This document shows positions 25,261 through 33,047 of a DNA stretch of 64,000 bases, in pieces. Position 1 is the stretch's first letter. The number at the start of each line of letters is the position of its first letter. The stretch covers positions 1 to 64,000 of the forward strand of contig CALXMU010000001.1 in NCBI GenBank assembly GCA_944389555.1, written 5' to 3'. The translations under genes and the position numbers were made by a program. The notes below the pieces were generated by a model. The model was not told the origin of the DNA and searched no databases. It saw nothing but the letters and a program-made list of their open reading frames with translations. This DNA comes from an uncultured Alphaproteobacteria bacterium. GTDB lineage: Bacteria; Pseudomonadota; Alphaproteobacteria; Rs-D84.

Positions 25261-27483
25261 ATGGTCGAAAAGTTCAAGATTTTATCAGCCGGTGGCAAGT
25301 CAAAGGGCTTGAATATATTCAAGTCTAGCGCATACAAAGAACACCAACGAAAACCAATGGCTTCTTTATTTTGGTCTTTGCGTTGGGCAATTGGTATTTG
25401 GTTGGTATGCGCGCTTGCGTTCGCTTTATCTTTCTGGATAGAACATATCTGGCGTTATGGTTGGTCACCGGCAACTGCAAAATGGACCAGTCTATATTTC
25501 CACAACATGATATCAAGTGGTGGAATGTCTGTTATTGCGGAAATTCCGGCTTGGTTCGTACGTACTTTATTACGCACAGATATAGCCTGTCTGACACCTT
25601 TATTGCCTATAATCGCGTACTTTTTTATGGCCGACAGCACTTTGGTAAAAGAATTTAACCCATATGGAAACGATAAATTTGACGAAAAGTCATCCAATAA
25701 AGCAACCAAAGAAGACATTGAAAAAATGGGGCTGTTAAAAGGTTTTATGATGGTTTTGGGCTACTTTAAGAAAAAACCGTTGATGATGAATGAATGCTTG
25801 TCTGCCCTATGCGTTGCTCCTCCGGGGACCGGTAAAACGCAAGGTGTCGTTATACCAAGTATTCTTGAATGTAATGACGTTTCAATGATTATAAATGACC
25901 CTAAACCAGAATTGTATCAATGTACATCTGCATATCGGTCAACGGTTGGCCCTGTGTTTATTATGAACTGGGCTGGGCAAGATGATCCTGAACGCGGTAT
26001 TTATTACCCTTCGTGGAATCCGCTGTCACCAGAACATGTGCCTTTTAACCAAGAACAGCGCGATTTGTATGTTGACTCTATTTGTAACGTTTTAGTTGCA
26101 GATAAAACTTCTTCATCTGCTGACCCACACTGGACTATATCTGGACGCGCCGGTTTGTCTGGTTTAATTCAGTTTATGATTTCAAAAGTTGAGCGCGCCA
26201 AAGCAGATGATTATTTTTATGCCCGCATAACATCAGGCACTTTTGACCAAGAAGATGCGGCTGTCTTGGGGGACTATTACTTGTCAATGATGAGTGACCC
26301 TAATGCCTATGCTGCATATGCATTATTGCAAAAAGGCGAATTAAATGCGATGAACTATGTTCATATCGGAACATGGGAACACATACCAGATGCATGGCGC
26401 GGACACGAAGCATCTTTGTCCATGATTTTAGACTGGATAAACGCCAGTCAAATAAACTTGGCTCAACAACAAGAAGAACGCCGTCGTCAGGGCGATCAAA
26501 TGGTTATGATGGAAGATCCTATGCACGATTTGTTTATGAATGCTGTAGAAGAAGCACGTAGATACGCATACGCACATCGTGCTGTATTAGAATTGACCCA
26601 ACTTGCAAACACACCAGATAAAGAACGTGGATCTATCATATCTACTATTATGGCGGGTTTGTCCATATTCCGTAACGCGGCTGTTCGCAATCGCACAAGT
26701 CATTCTGATTTCCACTTTGCAGATTTACGCGGATTACGCGACCCAAGAGACGGTAAGATAAAACCTGTTACTGTCTACTTATCTATTAACATGGTGGATG
26801 CAGAGGCATTAAACCCAATTACCGGTATATTTATTGAATTGATGACAAACTTTTTATTGGCAAACAAACCAGAACAAGATCATAACGGTGAAAAATTAGG
26901 ACCTTATCCTGTATTATTCATATTGGACGAAATGCCGAAAATGCAAAAATTGCAAGCGGTTATTCAAGGCCCAGACCTTGGTCGCGGTCAGAAAGTATCA
27001 TACTTAATAATCGGTCAGGACTTACACCAGATTCAAGAAAAGTACGGTGCCGACGCAGCGGCAACCATTATATCAACGACCGCGGCGAAAATCGTATTAC
27101 GTCAAAACGACCCAGACACAGCAAGTAAATTCTCAGGAATGATGGGTTATAAAATGAAACTAAAAACTGTAAAGGGGGCAGACGGTAAAGACAAAGAGGA
27201 AAAAAGCGAAGAACTGTTGTATTCACCTATGGACATTATGAAATTAGACGACAAAAAACAGTTAGTTATATTCCAAGGTTGGTATCATAGACCAATTGAA
27301 GCAGATAAACAAATGGCTTTTGCTGATTCTCGTTTAGCGGGCTATATGGCTATGGGAGAATGCACGCCATTACCTGAATTCTTGATACCAGCGCATCATG
27401 AAGCGCTTGGTTATTCTGGCAATCCACGAATATACATTCCGCAAACAAAAGAAACGAAAGAATTAGAGCCCATAAAAAAATAA
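25261..27483 (+). CDS. virD4: VirD4/TraG-family type IV secretion coupling protein
   Basis: 740 aa inner-membrane ATPase that recruits substrates to a type IV secretion channel. Two N-terminal membrane segments (about residues 35-60 and 100-125), Walker A PPGTGKT at 187-193, Walker B VLFILDEMPK (Asp556, Glu557), and the family motif LIIGQDLHQIQEKYG. Length is in the usual range. No relaxase, pilus or channel genes are adjacent: neighbours are rsmE and a porin gene, so any T4SS must be encoded elsewhere. The isolated position resembles the scattered rvh loci of Rickettsiales, so a host-effector role is possible; that is inference. Confidence 0.93.
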   Translation: MVEKFKILSAGGKSKGLNIFKSSAYKEHQRKPMASLFWSLRWAIGIWLVCALAFALSFWIEHIWRYGWSPATAKWTSLYFHNMISSGGMSVIAEIPAWFVRTLLRTDIACLTPLLPIIAYFFMADSTLVKEFNPYGNDKFDEKSSNKATKEDIEKMGLLKGFMMVLGYFKKKPLMMNECLSALCVAPPGTGKTQGVVIPSILECNDVSMIINDPKPELYQCTSAYRSTVGPVFIMNWAGQDDPERGIYYPSWNPLSPEHVPFNQEQRDLYVDSICNVLVADKTSSSADPHWTISGRAGLSGLIQFMISKVERAKADDYFYARITSGTFDQEDAAVLGDYYLSMMSDPNAYAAYALLQKGELNAMNYVHIGTWEHIPDAWRGHEASLSMILDWINASQINLAQQQEERRRQGDQMVMMEDPMHDLFMNAVEEARRYAYAHRAVLELTQLANTPDKERGSIISTIMAGLSIFRNAAVRNRTSHSDFHFADLRGLRDPRDGKIKPVTVYLSINMVDAEALNPITGIFIELMTNFLLANKPEQDHNGEKLGPYPVLFILDEMPKMQKLQAVIQGPDLGRGQKVSYLIIGQDLHQIQEKYGADAAATIISTTAAKIVLRQNDPDTASKFSGMMGYKMKLKTVKGADGKDKEEKSEELLYSPMDIMKLDDKKQLVIFQGWYHRPIEADKQMAFADSRLAGYMAMGECTPLPEFLIPAHHEALGYSGNPRIYIPQTKETKELEPIKK

Positions 27484-27508
27484 CACCAGACAATCTGGTG
27501 TTATTTTT
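27482..27508. terminator. Bidirectional terminator
   Basis: AACACCAGA-CAA-TCTGGTGTT with A-run before and T-run after, between convergent virD4 and the porin gene. Confidence 0.88.
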
Positions 27509-28530
27509 TAGAAGGTTAAACGCAACCCGACGGCCACAAACGGCGTTTCCGTCGTCATACCAAGCGACATCCAACCATCAACGTTTTCACTATACTTATA
27601 CCTAAATGAAGCGATTACTGTATGGTCTAGATAATCATCAACATCTCGGTTCCAAACCCCTGTATCAGAGAATATATAAGTCAATGATACACTATAATTT
27701 AAGATATCATAACTAATACCGCTGCCAACCGCTAAACCATCTGATATAGGCCCTAGCGGATTTTCATCATAAATCAATCGTGCTGTCAGACCCCACATCC
27801 AACTATTATATTGCAGGTTGATTCCGCCAGACACTTGCGCACGCCAATCTGCATATACCCGTGGCGTATACGCGTCCGTACGATATCCGTCTGGATGAGA
27901 CATAAAAGATGCACCAAACGCATATGCGGTTTTTACTTTTCCTGATGGCTGCCGAATTTTTAAGGCAGCGTCAACCGCGTAATCATAATCATCTGTTATA
28001 CCAGAAATAGACAAACCGTACTGCGCTGTCCCGATGGGCATCGTAGCTAAATTTAATCGCAAAGCGCTGCGACCAGTTGTAATCGTCGTATCAGAAATTA
28101 CTGGACCTGTCGGATGTATTTTCTTATAAAACAGCGGTTTATCGTTTACACGTAACCCGCCAACATCTGGCAAACCAACACCTAACTTACGCGCAATGGA
28201 ATCTGTAAACCCAATCTCTGCGCGCCCATAGGTACTATTTTGCCAATAAGAAAAAGCCTCTCGCATAAATTTATCTTCATCAACGGCGGCCGCATCAATA
28301 GCATAAACCAAGCCTAACTTATTACCATCTGTAACCAAGTAATCCATTTCACCGCGAATCCGCCAATCGCCTATGAAATCCGGCGTTTCAAAATCGAGTT
28401 CTAAAACACCACCAGTAGCATAGCCATTAAGCTTTAAACCAAACCTACCGTTATCATATTCTAATGCGTTCGCAGAACCAGAAACTAATGCAACTGAAAA
28501 AAATAAAAATGCAGGAACTGAAATTCTCAT
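27508..28530 (-). CDS. Outer-membrane porin-like protein
   Basis: 340 aa. Signal peptide MRISVPAFLFFSVALVSGSANA, then NGRFGLKLNGYATGG and RAEIGFTDSIARKLGVGLPDVGG, typical of general porin N-terminal barrels, and a C-terminus VGLRLTF ending in Phe. Start at 28530 follows GAGGAAG, which overlaps the end of rpoH; the two genes are 4 nt apart and cotranscribed. A porin behind a heat-shock sigma gene is unusual. Substrate unknown. Confidence 0.8.
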   Translation of the reverse strand: MRISVPAFLFFSVALVSGSANALEYDNGRFGLKLNGYATGGVLELDFETPDFIGDWRIRGEMDYLVTDGNKLGLVYAIDAAAVDEDKFMREAFSYWQNSTYGRAEIGFTDSIARKLGVGLPDVGGLRVNDKPLFYKKIHPTGPVISDTTITTGRSALRLNLATMPIGTAQYGLSISGITDDYDYAVDAALKIRQPSGKVKTAYAFGASFMSHPDGYRTDAYTPRVYADWRAQVSGGINLQYNSWMWGLTARLIYDENPLGPISDGLAVGSGISYDILNYSVSLTYIFSDTGVWNRDVDDYLDHTVIASFRYKYSENVDGWMSLGMTTETPFVAVGLRLTF

Positions 28531-28534
28531 ATTC

Positions 28535-29446
28535 TTACGCTTCCTCGGCTTCTTTAAGTATTGCTTCACGTAATTTATTATACGCACGTTCTTCTATTTG
28601 GCGCACCCGCTCACGCGATATACCGTATTTCTGCGACAAAGATTCCAACGTTGCAACAGGGTCAGATAAACGGCGCGCCCGAAGTATTTCCCTATCGCGT
28701 TCGGGTAATTTTTCTAAATTCTTACGCAAAAGATCATACCCACGGCGTCTAAACTCTAATTGTTCCATATCATCTTCAACGCTGCTGCGTTCGTCCGGCA
28801 TATTAGACAAAACATCTCTGGCATCATCATCGGAATGGGCCGGCGCATTCAAAGACACATCTCTTGCGGACAAACGCGTTGACATACGACGAACATCGTT
28901 TTCAGGTACTTTCAAATAATCTGCAATTTGCTTCGTCTGGTCGTCAGATAAATTACCGTCCATTATACCCAAAGCGCGTTTAGCCCTATTCAGATTAAAA
29001 AACACTCTTTTTTGATTTGCGGAAGTCCCTATTTTTACGATGGACCAATTATTCAAAATCGTCTCGTATATTTCCGCCTTTATCCAGAACATGGCATACG
29101 TAGAAAATCTAAAACCTTTTTCTGGGTCAAACTTCTGTAAAGCCTGCATCAACCCCATATTACCGCTGGCGATAAGTTCTGCAAAAGGGACGCCATAATT
29201 ACGAAAATCATAAGCAACAGATACAACCATACGCAAATGGCTGGCCACAAGTTTTTCAGCAGCCTCTTTATCCTGGTCTTTTACCCACTTTTTTGCATAT
29301 TCGTATTCTTCTTCGGCCGACAGAATCGGAAATTTTTGTATATTCTGAATATATTGAGCCAGGCTGGTTTCGTCGTTTACACCACGAGCCACAACCAAGC
29401 TTTGATTTTGTACTGCCGGTAAAGCGTTCTTGATTTGCTTTTTCAT
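28535..29446 (-). CDS. rpoH: RNA polymerase heat-shock sigma factor RpoH (sigma-32)
   Basis: 303 aa. Region 1.2/2 motifs (LASHLRMVVSVAYDFRNYGVPFAELI, GNMGLMQALQKFDPEKGFRFSTYAMFWIKAEI) and region 4 helix-turn-helix near the C-terminus (SQKYGISRERVRQIEERA). The RpoH-specific box QKRVFFNLNRAKRAL distinguishes it from RpoD. Its promoter places the start about 2-3 nt before the ATG, so 5'-UTR based thermosensing as in E. coli rpoH is unlikely here. Confidence 0.95.
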   Translation of the reverse strand: MKKQIKNALPAVQNQSLVVARGVNDETSLAQYIQNIQKFPILSAEEEYEYAKKWVKDQDKEAAEKLVASHLRMVVSVAYDFRNYGVPFAELIASGNMGLMQALQKFDPEKGFRFSTYAMFWIKAEIYETILNNWSIVKIGTSANQKRVFFNLNRAKRALGIMDGNLSDDQTKQIADYLKVPENDVRRMSTRLSARDVSLNAPAHSDDDARDVLSNMPDERSSVEDDMEQLEFRRRGYDLLRKNLEKLPERDREILRARRLSDPVATLESLSQKYGISRERVRQIEERAYNKLREAILKEAEEA

Positions 29447-29455
29447 AACTTTTAT

Positions 29456-29483
29456 AGTATAGCAATAAAATAAGATTTATCAA
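29456..29483 (-). promoter_or_regulatory. rpoH promoter (near-leaderless)
   Basis: Minus strand: TTGATA (29483-29478), 16 nt, TATACT (29461-29456), then 9 nt to the ATG at 29446. No Shine-Dalgarno fits in the gap. Confidence 0.6.
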
Positions 29484-29510
29484 GCCACCATAATAGAGGA
29501 GATTTTTCAA

Positions 29511-30161
29511 ATGGCATCCATCTTGGAAAGAAATAAAAAGTTAAAACCGACCAAAAAAACGCGCGAAGAATATGCCGAAGACGCCCTATATCGCGAAGTC
29601 TGGGAAGAAGTTAATAATGAAAAGACACAGGCATTCATTAAGAAATATTCCCGCTATATAATTGCTGGGGCTTTACTTATAATGATTATCGCAACTGCAG
29701 TTGTAATTGGTGTACGTACACATCGCGCACATAAAATTGCCATTGCTGAAAACTATGAATTAGCCGTACAAAAATTGGACGCAAATATGTTGGCTTCCGT
29801 TGCAGAGAATTCAAGCGGTGCAACATCTGATTTGGCTTTGTTTCAGGCATACCTATTAGATAACGATATAGAAAAACTGGAACAGTTGGCAAATGACGGG
29901 TATTCACGTGACTTCCGTGATTTAGCACGTCTGCACATAGTCGGTTTACGTGGCGATGAAATGACGGCCCAAGAAATAGAAAACTATTTGGCGCCATTAA
30001 ACACGAAAAAATCGCCTTACTACTATACCGGTCGGTTAAAAGTAGCACAGAAATACTTATCCGAAGGCGACCGCAAAAATGCCAACAAGTGGTTGGACGT
30101 AATAATATCAGATAAAGATGCGCCGGCATCAATATCTGCCAGTGCCCAAGCGTTGAGATAA
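29511..30161 (+). CDS. YfgM-like membrane-anchored TPR protein
   Basis: 216 aa. A charged cytoplasmic N-terminus, one membrane helix (about residues 48-68, IIAGALLIMIIATAVVIGV), then helical repeats. The order yfgM-like, bamB, der is conserved in many proteobacteria and supports the assignment. YfgM in E. coli binds the SecYEG-associated PpiD and periplasmic chaperones. GAGGAG precedes the ATG. Confidence 0.75.
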   Translation: MASILERNKKLKPTKKTREEYAEDALYREVWEEVNNEKTQAFIKKYSRYIIAGALLIMIIATAVVIGVRTHRAHKIAIAENYELAVQKLDANMLASVAENSSGATSDLALFQAYLLDNDIEKLEQLANDGYSRDFRDLARLHIVGLRGDEMTAQEIENYLAPLNTKKSPYYYTGRLKVAQKYLSEGDRKNANKWLDVIISDKDAPASISASAQALR

Positions 30162-30180
30162 AAAATAGAAAGATACTAAT

Positions 30181-30912
30181 ATGCGTAAACTCATTGGAAT
30201 GCTTTGTTGTCTTATGTTTATGTGCGGCTGCGCAGAACATGACCCCATATTACCCGGTGAGCGAACGCCTATTTTTAATTCTTCTAACATAAAAATATTA
30301 AACACAAGCGTTAAAAATCTTCCCGAAACCGCGACAGAATTATCTATAGAAAATTGTCCGTATACTCAAGACTCTTCTAATGTAATTCGTAATGGAGATA
30401 GAAAAATTTTTAGCGGTTTTCCGACAAATAATGCAGTTGCAAGCAAACAAACACCGGTTTGCAAAGACGGTTATGTTTATGCTGGGCTGACAACGGGAGA
30501 AGTTGTAAAAATAGCTCCTAAAAGCCGTAAAATAATGTGGATTGTAGACGTATTTCGCGCCAGCAATATGACAGGTGGCGCATCAATAGTAGATATAGTT
30601 GCCCCACTTATAATAAAAGACGGCGCCGTATTCGCTGGCGGATTAGGCGACGCGTTTTGTCGCATAAACTCAACATCAGGTGAAAAGAAATGGTGCATAG
30701 AAATAGGAACCGCCGTTCCATTCATAATAATTGACCAAACTGCGTTCGTTGTCGGTACCGATAATTACTTATACGCTGTACGTACCTCAGACGGTGCCGT
30801 TTATTGGCGCACAGAAATAAATACCCAGAAAGCACCAGAATATGAAAATAAAATAATAAAAATAGGAAAAGAAAAAATAAACGCAGAAACTGGTGAAATT
30901 ATTTCTAAATAA
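30181..30912 (+). CDS. bamB: BamB-like PQQ-repeat lipoprotein, shortened
   Basis: 243 aa. Signal peptide with lipobox MCGC and PQQ-type beta-propeller blades (VYAGLTTGEVVKIAPKSRKIMW; AVFAGGLGDAFCRINSTSGEKKWCIEIG; TDNYLYAVRTSDGAVYWRTEI). BamB is an accessory of the BAM outer-membrane assembly complex. Usual family members are near 380-450 aa with eight blades; here only about three are recognisable and the gene ends with its own stop and a terminator, so it is either a true short form or C-terminally truncated. Position before der supports orthology. Confidence 0.75.
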   Translation: MRKLIGMLCCLMFMCGCAEHDPILPGERTPIFNSSNIKILNTSVKNLPETATELSIENCPYTQDSSNVIRNGDRKIFSGFPTNNAVASKQTPVCKDGYVYAGLTTGEVVKIAPKSRKIMWIVDVFRASNMTGGASIVDIVAPLIIKDGAVFAGGLGDAFCRINSTSGEKKWCIEIGTAVPFIIIDQTAFVVGTDNYLYAVRTSDGAVYWRTEINTQKAPEYENKIIKIGKEKINAETGEIISK

Positions 30913-30940
30913 AAAGCCCACAATTACGTGGGCTTTTTAT
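30912..30940. terminator. Bidirectional terminator
   Basis: AAAAGCCCAC-AATTAC-GTGGGCTTTT, between bamB and the convergent tail-fibre chaperone gene. Confidence 0.92.
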
Positions 30941-30945
30941 TAAAC

Positions 30946-31284
30946 TTACTGATTGTATTCTTCAAACGTCTTTATTTCCATATTCGGAAAATTTTGTTGT
31001 TCTGGTATATCACGTAAATATTGTCGATATGCTTTGTATCTTTCTTTTTCTTCTTCTGTAATTGGAAAGTCTGATATCATATATTTATCAGTCTGACGCA
31101 ACAAATAATTTCTTTCATTACGTTTTACTTGCTTTAATTCGTCCTCCGTTGGCGTTTTCAAGGCTTCTAAACGGTACATCCCATTTCCCAGAGAAACGCT
31201 ATACATTTTACCACCGTTTACATTATTCCATGACGCGAATTTAATGTGTTCTTCTTTGTTTATTATTTGACCAGATGTATACAT
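30946..31284 (-). CDS. Phage tail-fibre assembly chaperone-like protein
   Basis: 112 aa. The C-terminal half, with RNYLLRQTDKYMISDFPIT then YRQYLRDIPEQ, matches the phage tail assembly chaperone family (Phage_tail_APC type: R-LL--TD---, Y-R--LRD-P). It follows a tail-fibre gene by 11 nt, the usual phage order. A perfect AAGGAGG lies 6 nt before the ATG at 31284. In phages such proteins fold the fibre; here no other phage genes are present. Confidence 0.75.
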   Translation of the reverse strand: MYTSGQIINKEEHIKFASWNNVNGGKMYSVSLGNGMYRLEALKTPTEDELKQVKRNERNYLLRQTDKYMISDFPITEEEKERYKAYRQYLRDIPEQQNFPNMEIKTFEEYNQ

Positions 31285-31295
31285 TTTAAACCTCC

Positions 31296-32240
31296 TTATT
31301 GCGCAGCCATACCACAAACACGCCATGTCATACGCCTAAAATTCCTTGTTGCTTCATATGCTCCTAAATGTATTTGAAAACTTGTAGTGGTTAAAGCCTC
31401 AGCCATTATCATAAACCATACAATACCGGTAGAAAAACCTGTATTATTCATCCAGTTTACGCAATAATTAGAATCTGCCATTTCAATTGGTATACTTATA
31501 ATTACTGTCGCATTACTATCACCAACAACAGATAAAGAACCAGACCAGACGCCGCCCTGCTCTACCCAACCAGACTTATATAATCTATACCAAGAATAAT
31601 TATTCTCCGCACTTGGCAGCTGCATTTTTACTATCGCATCGGTTGTATCTTCTGGTCCAAACTTTATTGGAAAAGCATTTTCTTCTATTTCTTTGCTTAA
31701 ATCAAACTCTACGCCCTCTAGCGCCATTTTTGTTGCATACGCAGACATGTTATGAGTATGATTTATTGGTGCAAAACCGCTTGTATCTGGTATCTCATCC
31801 TTTCGGGCTAATTCTCCGAAATCCCCAAGTTTTTCAATCTGTTCTTGTATGCTATCCAAAAATTGCAATCCATTTTGAATATTAGCGACATCACCATCTA
31901 ATTCATATAAGTCTTTCAAATATTCTAATACGAAATTAAAATCCGCGTTAAGATTTTCTGGCTGTATCGGTAATGTCGGTTGATAGTCTATCACACGACT
32001 TAACGAAATCTTCCTCCATATACAAATCTCGGCACCAGATGCCGGAGCCTCGGAAAAAATCACGTTTCCGCCAGAATACATTCCATCGTGTTGCACATCT
32101 TCAGTTATATTTACATTAAATGAACCTGACGGTAATATTTCAGAGTTTACGGATACTATGACATCGGCAGACTTAAAAAAAGGGAAGACAAAATTAAACT
32201 CGGTCGTTTGTCCGTCCCCAGTATATTTAATTAAATACAT
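31296..32240 (-). CDS. Phage tail-fibre-like protein (T7-type N-terminus)
   Basis: 314 aa. The N-terminus MYLIKYTGDGQTTEFNFVFP and the following VIVSVNSEILPSG and ICIWRKISLSRVIDYQPTLPIQPENLN match the T7 tail-fibre N-terminal domain that attaches to the virion. A coiled region (about 120-150) leads to HTHNMSAYATK, a common collar motif, and a C-terminal receptor-type head with Trp-rich VEQGGVWSG. AAAGGA precedes the ATG. It sits with its chaperone gene between bamB and der, opposite in strand to both. Remnant or co-opted phage module. Confidence 0.82.
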   Translation of the reverse strand: MYLIKYTGDGQTTEFNFVFPFFKSADVIVSVNSEILPSGSFNVNITEDVQHDGMYSGGNVIFSEAPASGAEICIWRKISLSRVIDYQPTLPIQPENLNADFNFVLEYLKDLYELDGDVANIQNGLQFLDSIQEQIEKLGDFGELARKDEIPDTSGFAPINHTHNMSAYATKMALEGVEFDLSKEIEENAFPIKFGPEDTTDAIVKMQLPSAENNYSWYRLYKSGWVEQGGVWSGSLSVVGDSNATVIISIPIEMADSNYCVNWMNNTGFSTGIVWFMIMAEALTTTSFQIHLGAYEATRNFRRMTWRVCGMAAQ

Positions 32241-32261
32241 CTATAATCCTTTTATTTTGAA

Positions 32262-32291
32262 ATAAAAACCCATGCGTTAAAACGCATGGGT
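32262..32291 (-). terminator. Minus-strand terminator upstream of the tail-fibre gene
   Basis: Inverted repeat ACCCATGCG/CGCATGGGT; read on the minus strand it is followed by TTTTTATTT. It ends 21 nt before the tail-fibre start codon. Confidence 0.75.
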
Positions 32292-32294
32292 GAT

Positions 32295-32322
32295 TAAAAA
32301 AAGAGTCCGCCGACGGCGGACT
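32295..32322 (-). terminator. Second minus-strand terminator
   Basis: AGTCCGCC-GTC-GGCGGACT on the minus strand is followed by CTTTTTTT. Together with 32,262-32,291 it forms a tandem block after the gene ending at 32385. Confidence 0.85.
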
Positions 32323-32336
32323 GAAACTTTTCTTTT

Positions 32337-32368
32337 ATGTGATTTTAATTATATCACAAAATGTGATA
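32337..32368. promoter_or_regulatory. Overlapping TGTGA/TCACA dyads
   Basis: The sequence contains three half-sites: TGTGAT (32339-32344) pairs with ATCACA after about 9 nt, and TATCACA-AAA-TGTGATA forms a second perfect palindrome. It lies in the untranslated gap after the Yip1-like gene. It may be an operator or simply structured RNA; the regulator is unknown. Confidence 0.3.
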
Positions 32369-32384
32369 AAAATCAAGTATACAA

Positions 32385-32981
32385 TTACAATAAGCAAGCC
32401 AACGTTGCACTGGTATTTTTAAGCATGAACCAACCGATACGATAATCCGTAGAATAAACCGTTACCAAGAACAATGCTAATATAGCAATTACTATTATTA
32501 CATTACTACGTTTACCGCGCATGCAGTAAAGCGCAATGTTATAGAACAAGAATAACACATATGCATCTACCAGCAGGCTAATTATCCACATTGATGTGCA
32601 ATTAAACGCCAACGCATTCAGCACCAAGACAACTGGATAAATAAAGAATACAGAAGCAAGCCCCTTTATTGCAATTTCCCAATCGCGTTCACCGCCTGTT
32701 ATTTCAGAAACCAACATCATCAGACCGCCGAATACGAATAACAAAGCAACTGCCAGAACGGGAACTATTATCAACGCTGTAAACACAGCCCCGATAGTAA
32801 TGGTTGCCCCACCTAACAACTTTAATAACAATACTAAGCAGCCGCCAAGTAAACCATATATAAACGCCTTTAACATAGATTCTTCCATGTTACCGTCTGC
32901 AACAATTTTAGTAAAATAGCGTTTCGGGTTTATCAATAAATCTTTCAGACGCTTTAAGCCCTTTTTGATTTTCTTCATCAT
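32385..32981 (-). CDS. Yip1-domain integral membrane protein
   Basis: 198 aa with about five hydrophobic helices (e.g. LLGGCLVLLLKLLGG, VPVLAVALLFVFGGLMML, FFIYPVVLVLNALAF). The N-terminus with LINPKRYFTKIV followed by membrane spans fits the Yip1 family. GGGGGT lies upstream of the ATG at 32981 (an adjacent ATG follows). Divergent from der. Function unknown. Confidence 0.68.
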   Translation of the reverse strand: MMKKIKKGLKRLKDLLINPKRYFTKIVADGNMEESMLKAFIYGLLGGCLVLLLKLLGGATITIGAVFTALIIVPVLAVALLFVFGGLMMLVSEITGGERDWEIAIKGLASVFFIYPVVLVLNALAFNCTSMWIISLLVDAYVLFLFYNIALYCMRGKRSNVIIVIAILALFLVTVYSTDYRIGWFMLKNTSATLACLL

Positions 32982-33047
32982 TTTTACCCCCAATTTGATT
33001 ATTTATATTTTTGCTTTATAATAAAAAAAAAATCAATGGAAAAAGTT

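Noticed and set aside
30913-30945. Frameshifted remainder of bamB
   Set aside because: The sequence after the stop is a terminator; I see no propeller-like residues in other frames beyond it.
32339-32360. CRP-type site TGTGA…TCACA
   Set aside because: The spacer is about 11 nt rather than the 6 nt of CRP/FNR sites, so I only describe it as a dyad.
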